From Bacteroidales bacterium (GTDB lineage Bacteria > Bacteroidota > Bacteroidia > Bacteroidales > Muribaculaceae): DNA of 64,000 bases. The notes under the pieces are model-generated. The model was not told the DNA's origin, made no database searches, and was given only the letters and a program-made list of their open reading frames with translations. Below, one piece after another: positions 27,613-38,700 of the stretch (positions are counted from its first letter, which is position 1; each line of letters opens with the position of its first letter). The DNA is taken from positions 1-64,000 of the forward strand of contig JAJBUG010000091.1 of NCBI GenBank assembly GCA_020860515.1, read 5' to 3'. The translations under genes were made by a program, and so were the position numbers.

Positions 27613-29703
27613 ATGAAAGCTCCAATCTTAATAGCATTTCTGTTGTCAGTTATCTTTATTTCTTCACAGGCCTCTGAGCCCATTGACCGAAAAATGCTGG
27701 TACAACGCAATAATCCCCACGTGACCGCCATTGATACCTTGGCCTCACTTACCGTGGGCAATGGAGAATTTGCATTCACAGCGGATATTACTGGACTGCA
27801 AACTTTCACAGAGCTTTATAAAAACGGCATGCCTCTGGGCACACAGAGCCAATGGGGATGGCATAGCTTTCCAAAACCAGAAAATTACCAACATTCTGAG
27901 ACTCTTACTGATTATGATTTTGGCCGGGGACGCTTAGAGCCATATTCGGTAGAATCTCGCGAGCCTGGGCGTCATAAAGATGCAGCCAATTATTATCGAG
28001 CAAACCCTCATAGATTGCATCTTGGTGCAATTGGCTTCGATGGAATCAGTGTCACTGACATTACGGATATTGACCAAACTCTAAATCTATGGGATGGAAG
28101 GATTGAATCATATTTTTCTCTTAGAGGAGAACGCGTGGAAGTAACCACCGCAGTAAGTCCTAATGAAGATTTAGTAGCTGCTATAGTAAAATCTCAACGC
28201 CCCATGCCAATTTGCCTGCGCTTCCCCTATCCCACTGGCATCCATACTGATGATGCTTGCAATTGGGAAGTCGATTCCCTACATTTCACACAGATTATAG
28301 AACAAGGGCCTAATCACGCTTTATTGCTTCATACACTCGACAATGATTCATATTGCATAAGCGTTAGCTGGGATGGCGAAGCCTCATTAGAGCGGAAAGG
28401 ACCCAATTATTTTACATTAAATCCAAGTTCGAGCTATTATAGCTTTGCGGTAGAATTTTCACCAACAATGCCTCATACACTCCACTTGGAAGCCTCTCAA
28501 TATATTGAAGATGCCTCAAAAGCATGGAATGATTACTGGACCACAGGAGGGGCGGTAGATTTTAGTGGGTGCACAGATCCGAGAGCTAAGGAATTAGAAC
28601 GAAGAGTGGTACTATCCCAATATCTGCTGGCTACACAATGTGCAGGCTCTACACCTCCGCAAGAGACTGGTCTCACTTACAATTCCTGGTTTGGAAAGTT
28701 TCACTTGGAGATGATATGGTGGCACCAAGCTCAATTTGCCTTATGGGGGCACCCAAAGAAGCTGGCACGCACGCTTGGATGGTACGAAAAAGCAGCTCCT
28801 AACGCACGCAAAATTGCCCAACGGCAGGGCTTCAAGGGCCTGAGGTGGATGAAGATGACCGACCCCGATGCTGGGGAGGCACCGTCAAAAGTGGGTTCTT
28901 TTTTGATTTGGCAGCAACCCCACCTTATTTATTTGGCTGAAATGCTTTACCGAGCCGGGGACACCACGGTAATCGACCGATACTTCCCCTTGGTGGAGGC
29001 TACAGCCGAGTTCATGACTGACTTTGCCGACCTTGATAGTCTTGGCCGATTTACTCTGCATGGCATAATTCCAGCACAAGAAACACTCAAGGCTTCAGAA
29101 ACCATAAATCCGCCCCTCGAACTTTCATATTGGCATTATGGACTCTCGACGGCTCAAAAGTGGCGCGAGCGCAAAGGCTTGCCTCGGGATGCAAAAACCG
29201 ATACAGTGCTAATGCATCTTTCCCATTTAGCTGCAATTGACACCTTGTACTTGGCAGCCGAAAGTGCGCCCGACACTTACAATGACATTCGATTTACAAG
29301 CGACCACATGGCTGTGCTGGGAGCCTTAGGTGTGTTGCCCGACAATGATTTGATTGATGATGACATAATGCGCTCGACTTTCATTTGGATTTACCAAAAT
29401 TGGAACTGGGACAAAACATGGGGTTGGGATTATCCGACAACGGCTATGTGTGCAGTTCGACTTGGTAAGGCAGAGCAAGCCATCAATGCTCTGTTGATGA
29501 ATCAACGCACTAATACATACCTGCCAAACGGGCACAATTACCAGGATTCGCGCCTTCGCTGTTATCTTCCAGGGAACGGCGGACTGCTAACAGCGGTTGC
29601 ACTGATGTGCGCAGGATGGGATGGTTGCACCCAGGACACGCCTGGCTTTCCTAAGGATGGCACTTGGAATGTAAAATGGGAGGGTCTATTGCCTCTGCCT
29701 TAA
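27613..29703 (+). CDS. Predicted (alpha/alpha)6 glycoside hydrolase of unassigned family
   Basis: This is a secreted protein of 696 residues with a signal peptide ending near SSQASEP. An N-terminal beta-sandwich (LTVGNGEFAFTADITGLQT, WGWHSFPKPENY) precedes a helical toroid. The toroid holds WFGKFHLEMIWWHQAQFALW (about 355-375), RWMKMTDPD and LIWQQPHLIYLAEMLYRAGD, an arrangement reminiscent of GH65/GH95-like six-hairpin glycosidases. Acidic residues in KFHLEM and in the later ENWNWDKTWGWDYP-like block (NWDKTWGWDYPTTA) are candidate catalytic sites. It heads a three-gene operon with a DUF4450-type protein (13-bp gap) and a GH106 rhamnosidase, so a role on rhamnogalacturonan side chains is inferred. 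I cannot assign a CAZy family from sequence alone. Confidence 0.7.
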   Translation: MKAPILIAFLLSVIFISSQASEPIDRKMLVQRNNPHVTAIDTLASLTVGNGEFAFTADITGLQTFTELYKNGMPLGTQSQWGWHSFPKPENYQHSETLTDYDFGRGRLEPYSVESREPGRHKDAANYYRANPHRLHLGAIGFDGISVTDITDIDQTLNLWDGRIESYFSLRGERVEVTTAVSPNEDLVAAIVKSQRPMPICLRFPYPTGIHTDDACNWEVDSLHFTQIIEQGPNHALLLHTLDNDSYCISVSWDGEASLERKGPNYFTLNPSSSYYSFAVEFSPTMPHTLHLEASQYIEDASKAWNDYWTTGGAVDFSGCTDPRAKELERRVVLSQYLLATQCAGSTPPQETGLTYNSWFGKFHLEMIWWHQAQFALWGHPKKLARTLGWYEKAAPNARKIAQRQGFKGLRWMKMTDPDAGEAPSKVGSFLIWQQPHLIYLAEMLYRAGDTTVIDRYFPLVEATAEFMTDFADLDSLGRFTLHGIIPAQETLKASETINPPLELSYWHYGLSTAQKWRERKGLPRDAKTDTVLMHLSHLAAIDTLYLAAESAPDTYNDIRFTSDHMAVLGALGVLPDNDLIDDDIMRSTFIWIYQNWNWDKTWGWDYPTTAMCAVRLGKAEQAINALLMNQRTNTYLPNGHNYQDSRLRCYLPGNGGLLTAVALMCAGWDGCTQDTPGFPKDGTWNVKWEGLLPLP

Positions 29704-29716
29704 AATCGAGTATATA

Positions 29717-32700
29717 ATGAAAAGAATATTTACCCTCATATTTTATTGTGCCTCGGTTCTGTTGTGCGTGGGCAGAGAATTGCATTACCGGCCTGATAAC
29801 AAAGGGGGCGTGGTATGCGTGAATGGAGCTACAAAATTCAATCGTGCCCTATATGGTGCCCATAGCGGCTTTCGTTTGGAATGTAGCGACATGCCAGAAT
29901 TTGGCATATACCTTCCAAGAATGGGTGGAAATTTAAAGTTTGAATTACCTTATGGAGATTGCACTGCCACATACACACCAGGCAAGATGGAATACCATCA
30001 GAGCGATATTGAAATCCAAGCACAAGTAGGTCGCAGCGAAGACTTGGCTATTTGGCGCATAGTCAACCATAGCGCCTCACCGCAAGAATTTGCCCTTACC
30101 TTTGGGTGCGTGTCGGATAAGAGATTCTCACGCGATGGCGACCTTGGTGTGGATCCTCCCGATTGTTTTGCCTTAAATCCAGCTGGATGCGAAGGCAATG
30201 TATATGAATGGATTTCCCCTGACCGGATGACAGTAGAATACGGCCAAAAGGAGCGGAAGAAAATCACTCTAACCCTCCCCAAAGGAGATTGGAAAATTCA
30301 AGAGGCCCACCCCACAAAAGCCAACATTGGGGCTGCTTTAACAGCCCCTTACATAAATGGCAAAATCCAAATTACTGATACCATATATTTGGCTTACTTT
30401 CCTCCAAGCACCGAGGCACAGCCTTACCATACCCTCCCCACCCTTTTTGCCCAATGCGAGCAAGAGCGAGCATCTCTGGCCAATAGCGTAAAGATTGATA
30501 CACCCGATGAGTGGATTAATCCCATCGGCTCGGCTTTGGCCATAGCAGCAGATGGCATCTGGAGCGGAGAGACCTGGCTTCATGGAGCTATAGGATGGCG
30601 CACCCAGCATCTGGGTTGGCGAGGCGCTTATGCAGGCACTGCGCTTGGATTGTATGACCGTGCTCGCAAGCACTTTGAGACATATTCAGCCAACCAGGTT
30701 TCAGATGTGCCACAGATTTACGACCATCCGCGTCAAGATTCTGCCCTCAACCTTGCCCGCGCCGAAAAGCGTTGGGGCACTCCGATGTACAGTAATGGTT
30801 ATATCTGTCGCAAGCCGGGGAAGAAAGACGAAATGTCGCACTACGATATGAACCTCGTTTATATTGATGCCTTAATTCGATACCTTGTAGCTACTGGCGA
30901 TACTTGTGTGATTAGGCAATTTCTACCCACAATCACTCGCCATTTGGATTGGGAAAAACGGAATTTCGATCCCGACGATGATGGCCTTTATGATGCCTAT
31001 GCCTGCATTTGGGCGAGCGATGCGCTATATTATTCTGGAGGTGCCGTAACCCATTCTTCAGCCTATAATTGTAAGACTTATAAAGATCTGTCATTTTGGC
31101 TTAAAGATTTATTTTGGTTACAAAATTTAAGGCAGTGTGATGATCTCGTTTCATATCAATCATTTTTGATGAATAACGCTCAGCTCTATGAAAATCTTTT
31201 TCCTAATCCAGAGGAATTCATTAAGACATACCGCGCAATAATGGATACCCTATGGCTCCCCGATCACGGCCATTGGGCAGAATTCAAAGATCGGCTTGGA
31301 AATCGAAGAACCCATAATTATCCAGGGCTTTGGACTATATACCACGCTATCGACTCTGATATCGGCTCAAAGTTTCAAAAATACACAGCCACATGTTACA
31401 TCGATCGCGAAATTCCTCATATCCCCGTGATTGTGGAGGATGACAGCATTTCCTACCATACTCTGGCTTCTACCCCTTGGACCCCGTACGCATGGAGCAT
31501 CAACAATGTGGCAATCGCTGAAGTGATGCATACAGCCTTGGCATTTTGGCAAGCCAATAGAAATGAAGAAGCTTTTCGACTGATGAAAAGCGTAACAATG
31601 GACAATATGTATACTGGATCATCACCCCTTAACTTCGGCCAAATCAGCCAATATGATGCAGCACGAGGGGAATGTTACCGCGATTTTGCCGACCCAATTG
31701 GAGTTTGGAGTCGAGCGCTTGTTGAAGGACTTTTCGGCATTAAAGTAGAAAAAGCCAAAATGCAAACTACAATCGAGCCAGGATTCCCCAGCGATTGGGA
31801 CCATGCCTCAATTTCTCTGCCTCATATTTCCTATTCATTTTGTAGAGAAGGGGATATTGACAAATATGAAATTGACTATCCAATCAACTCGGACAACAAA
31901 CTAAATCTGATAGCTCCACTGTGTGGACCTATCAAAACTGTAAGAATTAATGGTGAAGAAACGAACTATTATCATGAAACCACAGATTATATTAATTCTG
32001 CCAAGGTGATAATCACTATTGATTCCATCGTCATGAATCTTCCTATTGAAATAGAAATCGAACGAGAGAGGGAATTCCTCCCCAAGGATGCTGGCTATGC
32101 CCATACCGAAGGACCATTCCATTTTAGAAAAGTTTATGATGGATTTAGTGACTGGTGGATAGTTGATTCTATTTCCTCCATACCAACGCTTAATGTGCCC
32201 AGAAATGGATTTGACCATATCAACTATGAAAAGTTGGACACAGTAAATCTGTCAGGCCATTACAATGCCAATGTGGCCGACATCTTCAAAAACATATACA
32301 TCTCACCAAGGCCTGATGTGACCACTTTGCAAATTCCCATCAATGGCATTGGCGAATGGTGCCATCCGCTTGATTCAGCCGACATCTATGATAGCTGTCA
32401 CAAAAACATTATTTTCACATCACTTTGGGATAATTATCCAGATAGTGCATCTGTACCCTTAACGGGCAAAGCCACAAATGCCTACATCGTGGTTGCTGGA
32501 TCTACCAATCACATGCAATGCCTAATCCCCAATGCTCAAATCACTATTCGCTATGCTGATGGCACAAGCGATGTAACTGATATCATTCCACCCTATAATT
32601 ATGCTCCAATCGAACAGGATTATTTTTTCGACGGCAAAGCATTCTCTCTTCCTACAGGTCTATTACCGCCTCTTAGAGTACCCCTCGATGGCTCTGAAAT

Positions 32701-32872
32701 GCGTCGGTCATTTGATTTCAAAGAAGTGTATGGCCGACGCATACCAGGAGGCGCAGGCGTAGCTATTGACATTCCAGTAAATCCCAAGAAAGATTTGGAC
32801 TCACTGACCCTCGAATGTCTGTCGAATGACATAGTAATAGGCATTATGAATATAACTCTTCAAAGACCATGA
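29717..32872 (+). CDS. DUF4450-type large secreted protein, predicted glycosidase
   Basis: This 1051-residue protein has a signal peptide ending near VGRELHY. The N-terminal domain (about 20-230), with GATKFNRALYGAHSGFRLEC and GIYLPRMGGNL, resembles what I recall of DUF4450. A long helical domain follows (about 255-690), with WLHGAIGWRTQHLGWRGAYA, YDMNLVYIDALIRYL, FDPDDDGLYDAYACIWASD and PYAWSINNVAIAEV, typical of an (alpha/alpha)6 toroid with acidic loops. The last 300 residues look like beta-sandwich modules. It overlaps the GH106 gene by 4 nt (ATGA), so the two are translationally coupled. A role in rhamnogalacturonan breakdown is inferred; the reaction is unknown. Confidence 0.65.
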   Translation: MKRIFTLIFYCASVLLCVGRELHYRPDNKGGVVCVNGATKFNRALYGAHSGFRLECSDMPEFGIYLPRMGGNLKFELPYGDCTATYTPGKMEYHQSDIEIQAQVGRSEDLAIWRIVNHSASPQEFALTFGCVSDKRFSRDGDLGVDPPDCFALNPAGCEGNVYEWISPDRMTVEYGQKERKKITLTLPKGDWKIQEAHPTKANIGAALTAPYINGKIQITDTIYLAYFPPSTEAQPYHTLPTLFAQCEQERASLANSVKIDTPDEWINPIGSALAIAADGIWSGETWLHGAIGWRTQHLGWRGAYAGTALGLYDRARKHFETYSANQVSDVPQIYDHPRQDSALNLARAEKRWGTPMYSNGYICRKPGKKDEMSHYDMNLVYIDALIRYLVATGDTCVIRQFLPTITRHLDWEKRNFDPDDDGLYDAYACIWASDALYYSGGAVTHSSAYNCKTYKDLSFWLKDLFWLQNLRQCDDLVSYQSFLMNNAQLYENLFPNPEEFIKTYRAIMDTLWLPDHGHWAEFKDRLGNRRTHNYPGLWTIYHAIDSDIGSKFQKYTATCYIDREIPHIPVIVEDDSISYHTLASTPWTPYAWSINNVAIAEVMHTALAFWQANRNEEAFRLMKSVTMDNMYTGSSPLNFGQISQYDAARGECYRDFADPIGVWSRALVEGLFGIKVEKAKMQTTIEPGFPSDWDHASISLPHISYSFCREGDIDKYEIDYPINSDNKLNLIAPLCGPIKTVRINGEETNYYHETTDYINSAKVIITIDSIVMNLPIEIEIEREREFLPKDAGYAHTEGPFHFRKVYDGFSDWWIVDSISSIPTLNVPRNGFDHINYEKLDTVNLSGHYNANVADIFKNIYISPRPDVTTLQIPINGIGEWCHPLDSADIYDSCHKNIIFTSLWDNYPDSASVPLTGKATNAYIVVAGSTNHMQCLIPNAQITIRYADGTSDVTDIIPPYNYAPIEQDYFFDGKAFSLPTGLLPPLRVPLDGSEMRRSFDFKEVYGRRIPGGAGVAIDIPVNPKKDLDSLTLECLSNDIVIGIMNITLQRP

Positions 32873-35721
32873 ACCTACGCAGAATAATATTTATCTTTGT
32901 GGTTGTCTTCAATGTCACCATATCAGCGCAAGGCCCATTTGACTGGTATGAACCTATAAGTGAGAATCGGCCAGGTGTGCGTTGGTGGTGGTTGGGCAGT
33001 GCAGTTGACTCCGCCAACCTGACTTGGAATATGGAAGAAATGGCGGCAAAGGGAATTGGCACAGTAGAAATAACTCCTATCTACGGAGTAAAAGGTAATG
33101 AGGCCAATGATATAGATTATCTTTCTCCACGCTGGATGGAAATGTATGGCCATGTGCGAGCCGAAGGAGAACGCTTTGGCATCCGCATAGACATGAACAA
33201 TGGCACAGGCTGGCCATTTGGCGGTCCTAACATTACTACCGACTACAGTGCTTGCAAACGAGTGATGAAAACATTTGATGCAAGCGGAGGATCAGAAATA
33301 AAAGAAAAAATCACGCCCGAAGACCAGCGCCAACGCTCTGTGGCACAACTGGAGCGAGTAATTGCGGCCTCTGACAGTGAAAGAATAGATATCACAAATT
33401 TGGTGGGTGAAGATACGATTCTTAGATGGACTGCGCCCATGGGCAAAGATTGGACTGTATATGCTCTATTCTGTGGCCGTACTCTCCAAAAGGTTAAGCG
33501 TGCTGCCCCAGGTGGAGAAGGCTGGGTAGTCAACCATTACGACAGCACTGCGGTAATGCATTATCTTAAGCGTTTTGATCGAGCATTTTCAGATAGCAAT
33601 GTGCCATGGCCAGAGAGCTTTTTCAATGACTCTTACGAAGTATATCAGAGCGATTGGACCCCCGCTATGCTCACGGAATTTGAGCGGGACCATGGTTATA
33701 AATTAGAGCATTACTTGCCTGAATTAATGAGCGAAGACCATGGTGAAATTAGAAGCAGAGTGGTGAGAGATTATCGCTATACCTTGGCTCGTTTGCTACG
33801 TGATAATTTCACCATCCCTTGGACTCGGTGGGCTCATAGCCATGGAGCCACAGTGCGAAATCAAGCACATGGGTCGCCAGCCAACATCCTTGACCTTTAT
33901 GCCGAGGTAGATGTGCCTGAATGTGAATCATTCGGCCAAACAGACTTTGACCTTCCTGGACTTGCAAAAATAGGACCCACGCGCCCAAGCGATGCCGACC
34001 CCGCAGTATTGAAATTCGCATCCTCTGCCTCCCATCTTACTGGGAAGCCATACACATCAGCCGAGACACTTACGTGGTTAACTCAGCATTTCTGCACCTC
34101 GCTTGCACGATGCAAGCCTGAAATCGACCAGATGTTTTGCTCGGGTGTAAACCGAGTGTTATTCCACGGTGCCCCCTACTCTCCTAAAGAAGCAGCTTTC
34201 CCAGGCTGGATGTTTTATGCTTCAATTGACATGTCGCCCAAGGGTGGCTTATGGCGAGATGCCGATCTTCTATTTGACTACATCACTGATTGCCAAGCCT
34301 TTCTATCGGCAGGAAAGACCGATACTGACTTCTTGCTTTACTTTCCGATAGAGGACTTGTGGAGCGAGCAAGAGGGCTCGCCCTACTTCATGTTTGAAAT
34401 TCATAAGATGGAGCAAAGGATGCCGCGAGTCAAAGCTGCGGTGCGTGAGATTTTGCAAGCTGGCTATGACTGCGATTATGTGAGCGATACATTATTGCAA
34501 ACGCTGCGGGTTGATTCTGACGGGTTGATTAACACCTTGGATGGAGCCTCGTATAAAGGAATAATTATTCCGAAGATAAAATACATTTCATCTGAGACCT
34601 TATCCCTTTTGCTTGATTTTGCTCGCATGGGAAGCACAGTGGTAATGAATGATACGCTCCCAAGTGATGTGCCAGGCTTGGGGAATCTGGAAGGACAACG
34701 CCAGCAGCTTAAGTCCCTGCTTTCACAACTTCCTTCACCCGCAAATCACCCCACAGTTAATTCATTTGGCAAAGGCAAAATAATTACTGCCCCCACTATC
34801 ACCTCGGGACTGAATCTCACAGGAATCAAGCCAGAAACACTGCGCTTGCATGATGGCATTCAGATGATTCGACGTCGCAATGAAGCTGGAGGTTACAATT
34901 ATTTTATCACTCTTTTAGGTTCTGAACCCATCAATGGTTATGTAAATCTTGCCGTGCCATCTACAGTAGTAGAAATTTTCGATCCACTCCGGCATGGCAA
35001 TGGAATAGCACAGAGCCACTGCACTGCTGATAGCACTACCGAGGTGCGACTGCAGCTCCAGCCAGGTCAATCATTGCTATTGAAAACTTTTGGAGAAGCA
35101 GCAACTTCAATCCAAGATTATCTTTCCGGCTCTAATCAAAGCCCCTGTGGAGCCGATGTTAGCGGCTCCTCCCTTAAGCCATGGGCTTATATAGAAAATC
35201 AGGGCGAGCCAATAATAATTGACAAAGGTTGGCAATTATCTTTTGAAAAAAGCGACCCAGAAATCTCAGCAACCTTTGCCATAGATTCACTAAGGGCTTG
35301 GACGGATCTCCCTATCACCGAAGCAAAGACGAATTTCGCCACTGGGATTTATTCAGTAGATTTTGACCTCCCTGAAAATATCAATGCAGATGATTGGCTT
35401 CTTGATCTTGGTGACGTGCGTGAAAGCGCAGAGGTAAGGGTCAATGGTCGCCAAGCAGGCAAAGCCTGTTTTGTGCCCTTTACCTTGCATATAGGAGAAT
35501 ATTTACAGCCCGGAGCCAATCATCTTGAAATCCGTGTTACTAACCTCCCAGTCAATCGAATAGCAGAATATGACCGCCAAGGCGTAGAATGGCGCATCTT
35601 CAAAGATGCCAACATAGCTTCAGTTGATGGCGCAAAATCAGTCAACTTTGCCGACTGGCCCACAGTTCCCTCAGGCCTTAACTCACAAGTCTCCCTAATC
35701 CCACTCACCCTCTCAAAATAA
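32869..35721 (+). CDS. GH106 alpha-L-rhamnosidase-like enzyme
   Basis: This secreted enzyme of 950 residues is predicted to release alpha-L-rhamnose from rhamnogalacturonan oligosaccharides. Family features include VRWWWLGSAVDSANL near the N terminus, TVEITPIYGVKG, the GTGWPFGGPNI loop, NQAHGSPANILDLYAEVDVP and GVNRVLFHGAPYSP in the barrel. A GH2-like beta-sandwich closes the protein (WLLDLGDVRESAEVRVNG; LEIRVTNLPVNRI). It is shorter than some characterised GH106 enzymes. The start overlaps the upstream stop (ATGA). It ends the operon at a bidirectional terminator shared with the convergent CE8 gene. Confidence 0.87.
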   Translation: MNLRRIIFIFVVVFNVTISAQGPFDWYEPISENRPGVRWWWLGSAVDSANLTWNMEEMAAKGIGTVEITPIYGVKGNEANDIDYLSPRWMEMYGHVRAEGERFGIRIDMNNGTGWPFGGPNITTDYSACKRVMKTFDASGGSEIKEKITPEDQRQRSVAQLERVIAASDSERIDITNLVGEDTILRWTAPMGKDWTVYALFCGRTLQKVKRAAPGGEGWVVNHYDSTAVMHYLKRFDRAFSDSNVPWPESFFNDSYEVYQSDWTPAMLTEFERDHGYKLEHYLPELMSEDHGEIRSRVVRDYRYTLARLLRDNFTIPWTRWAHSHGATVRNQAHGSPANILDLYAEVDVPECESFGQTDFDLPGLAKIGPTRPSDADPAVLKFASSASHLTGKPYTSAETLTWLTQHFCTSLARCKPEIDQMFCSGVNRVLFHGAPYSPKEAAFPGWMFYASIDMSPKGGLWRDADLLFDYITDCQAFLSAGKTDTDFLLYFPIEDLWSEQEGSPYFMFEIHKMEQRMPRVKAAVREILQAGYDCDYVSDTLLQTLRVDSDGLINTLDGASYKGIIIPKIKYISSETLSLLLDFARMGSTVVMNDTLPSDVPGLGNLEGQRQQLKSLLSQLPSPANHPTVNSFGKGKIITAPTITSGLNLTGIKPETLRLHDGIQMIRRRNEAGGYNYFITLLGSEPINGYVNLAVPSTVVEIFDPLRHGNGIAQSHCTADSTTEVRLQLQPGQSLLLKTFGEAATSIQDYLSGSNQSPCGADVSGSSLKPWAYIENQGEPIIIDKGWQLSFEKSDPEISATFAIDSLRAWTDLPITEAKTNFATGIYSVDFDLPENINADDWLLDLGDVRESAEVRVNGRQAGKACFVPFTLHIGEYLQPGANHLEIRVTNLPVNRIAEYDRQGVEWRIFKDANIASVDGAKSVNFADWPTVPSGLNSQVSLIPLTLSK

Positions 35722-35722
35722 A

Positions 35723-35755
35723 ATAATGGGCAACCCTGATAAGGCTGCCCATTAT
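35723..35755. terminator. Bidirectional hairpin between GH106 and CE8
   Basis: ATAATGGGCA and TGCCCATTAT form a 10-bp stem between two convergent genes, with two further G-C pairs possible in the loop. The A/T-rich flanks allow it to work in both directions. Confidence 0.7.
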
Positions 35756-35773
35756 CAATTAGTCAAAATGCGC

Positions 35774-38700
35774 TTACTTTGCCAGCTTGGAAGCACGAGT
35801 AGTGCCATCGCTGAGAGTGTCGATGCGGATTACAATGCCCTTGGCTGCAGAGGTTACTATTTGGCCTTGAGTATTGTAATAGGTAGTTTTCACTACGGTG
35901 CCATTGCTTGCAACTGACGACAGAGAGTCAGGTGTCTTGGTCACTGCAACCACAGCTTCGCCAAGGCCACCCATTTCGTTGGCTGCTCTTACGCTTACCT
36001 CTTCAGTGCCAACATAATTTAACATGCTAAGGTCAAACTGAGGCTCGATAGTAAAGATCTCAGCATGACCATCAAAGCAGATTACCCACAGAGAAGCATA
36101 GTCGCTGTTGTCCCAGCTGAGCAGCAAATCTTCGATTACTACATTTGTGGGAGCAGGAGCCTGCTCAGCATCACTTGCGGGATCCCAATCATCGTCGCCA
36201 CCCATAGCGTTGGCATAAGTGAAATAGTTCTCAGCTTCATCCTGAGTCAGGGCTGGATCATTTACGCCTGTCATGCCATTGAAATCGGTCTTGCGACCAG
36301 AAAGGTCAATCTGGGTGCCAGCCGCAGTGGTAGAGTTGTACTCAGCAAAACGCTTGGGATAGCCATTGCTCATTTCTGACCAACCAATAGCGCTGGGCTG
36401 AGAGGTCATCTTAGTATCAATATATACGGCAATCGGAGTGCCTTGACCCCAAGGACGGCCCAAAGTGTAGTTGCCTGAGTTAGAAGTGCTCTCACCCACA
36501 ATCTCACAATCCTTGAAGATGTAACCGTACATGCGAGGTACCGAAGGCACGGCGATGTAGCCTCCTGTGCCAGCGTTCTGCAATGTCACGCCATTGAAGT
36601 AAGCATCACCCTTGCCACAAAGATAGTCAGTGCGGCCGCGCAGTACGCCTCCCTCGAAGTAGTAACGAGCGCTTGAGTTGTTGGAAGTCCAGGTGTCTTG
36701 GTATCCGTAGAGACAAACATTAGCATAGATTGTGCGGTCAGCCTTATCTTGAACAGCGAGGTTTCGCCCAAGAGCGTCGTCAATGCCACTCTTAATTGTG
36801 ATGTCCTGGAAGTAGTTCTCAGTGGCCGAGCTTTGGAGCTGCAGCACATCACTCTTGCCAATGCCATCATAGACTGAGGTAGTGCCGTAAGTGCCAGCAA
36901 AAGTCGGCGAGCCGTCAGGAAGATTGGTGATGATGGTCTCGTCGCGATCTTCACCGATGAAGGAAATCTTGGCACCAGTGATATTGGTAATAGGCGAAGG
37001 ATAAGCATTGCCATCGTCGCTGGTGATAGTGTTGCTTTCGCTCAAAGGCAAAGCATAAGTGCCTTTCTTTACAAAGATGCGATAGCGCACATTCTTGTCG
37101 GAGCGACTGTTAGCTGCCGCAATAGCCTCGGCCATTGTGCCATCAGCAGGTACAACAAAATCATAGAGAGCCTTGGCCACGGCGGGACGCGTCTTGGTTG
37201 TGAAATTGATTATGATATCAGAATCGTAGTAATTTTCAGTGCGGTCGCTGACGCTGTTGGCCGGCAAACAGAATGTATATTCAGTAGCATAAGCCAAATT
37301 CTTATATGGGAAAATCACTGTAGTACCGCTCACAGTAGGCGTCAGCGTAAGCGAGCCCAAAGAAGCTGCGGCATCTTCTGTTACCACTACCTTCTCATCA
37401 AAGGTCAGTACGATTTTGCCATTGATTGAAGCTGTGTTGCTGCCTTCTTCTGGAATTGCAGAAACAAGCACAGGTGCTGTGCCGTCGTTTACAAGCGCAG
37501 CAGTGCCCAGAATATAGGTGGCGCCCATGGTAGCACCGTCATTGTTGGATTCCGTACCAGCAATAGCAGATTCCTGGTCAGCAATCCAACGCAGGTAAAG
37601 CACAGGCTGATTGTCGTAGGTCTTTGGCAGGGTGATTTCATAATCGCTCCAATTCTTGGCACCGCTCATTACTATTTCACCTACGGTCTCCCAATTCTCG
37701 CCATCGATTGATGCTTGCAAGTCATAGGTGGTGTAAGCATTGTAATTGTAAACCATAGCTCCCAGCACACTGATATCGGTAAATGCCTCGGCATTTACGC
37801 GAGTCTGCCAATAGTAAGCGCCAAGACCGTCGGTCTTCCAGTTAACAGCGCCCGGGCGCCCCTCGTAACCACCAGCGGCCTCTTCGCTCTTGTCAAGCCA
37901 AGAGCTTGTGGTGCCATCCTCTTTGCGGAGCACCAATTGAGCTGCATCGTTATCCTCAGAAGCAAAGTCGGCGGTGCGTCCATTCGATCCCGAAAGATAG
38001 AAGTCCCAACCTACGATAAAGTCAATTGCGCTGTAAGAGGCAGTGTAACTCTTGTCGCTATCAATATTGACAGTGATTTCACTCGAACTTTGTCCATCGC
38101 TCCAGTTGGTAAACGTAAGGATAGGATTCGATGAGGCTGTAAGCTTTACAGCGGTACCCTCTTCAAACATAAGCTTGCCATCCACTGTAGTGCCCGCAGG
38201 AGAAGTTGTCACCATATAATCATTGGCGCCGCCATCCACAGCAAGTGCAAGATTGTAAGTGTTGAGGACATTGAAATTGGCTGTCAGCACAGCATCTTTC
38301 TCTACCACATAGGTAAATTTCTCATTTTCGCTAACCACAGTGCCATCTGCTTCAGTCCAATTTACAAATTGGTAACCAAAATTCTTTTCTACCGAAACAG
38401 TGACCTCTGTGCCCACTTCATATTCCTCGGCTGCTGGATTCAAAGTTACAGTGCCTGCCTGAGCTGGGTCAGCGACTGCGCTAAGAGTGTATTTAGCCAC
38501 TTCTTCGCGAGTGCCGTCGATCAAGCCAGTGATATGAATGTCAGAAAAGCCTCCTTCCTTGTTTGAGTTTACACCTACGGTTGCGGTGATATAGAAGCCT
38601 TCTTCCGAAGCGAACTTGGCTTGTTGGTCAGCAGTCATTTCTATGACTACTTGATTGGTCCAGTTGTCATTCGATGCGTACTTGTCGGTGGAAGTATCAT

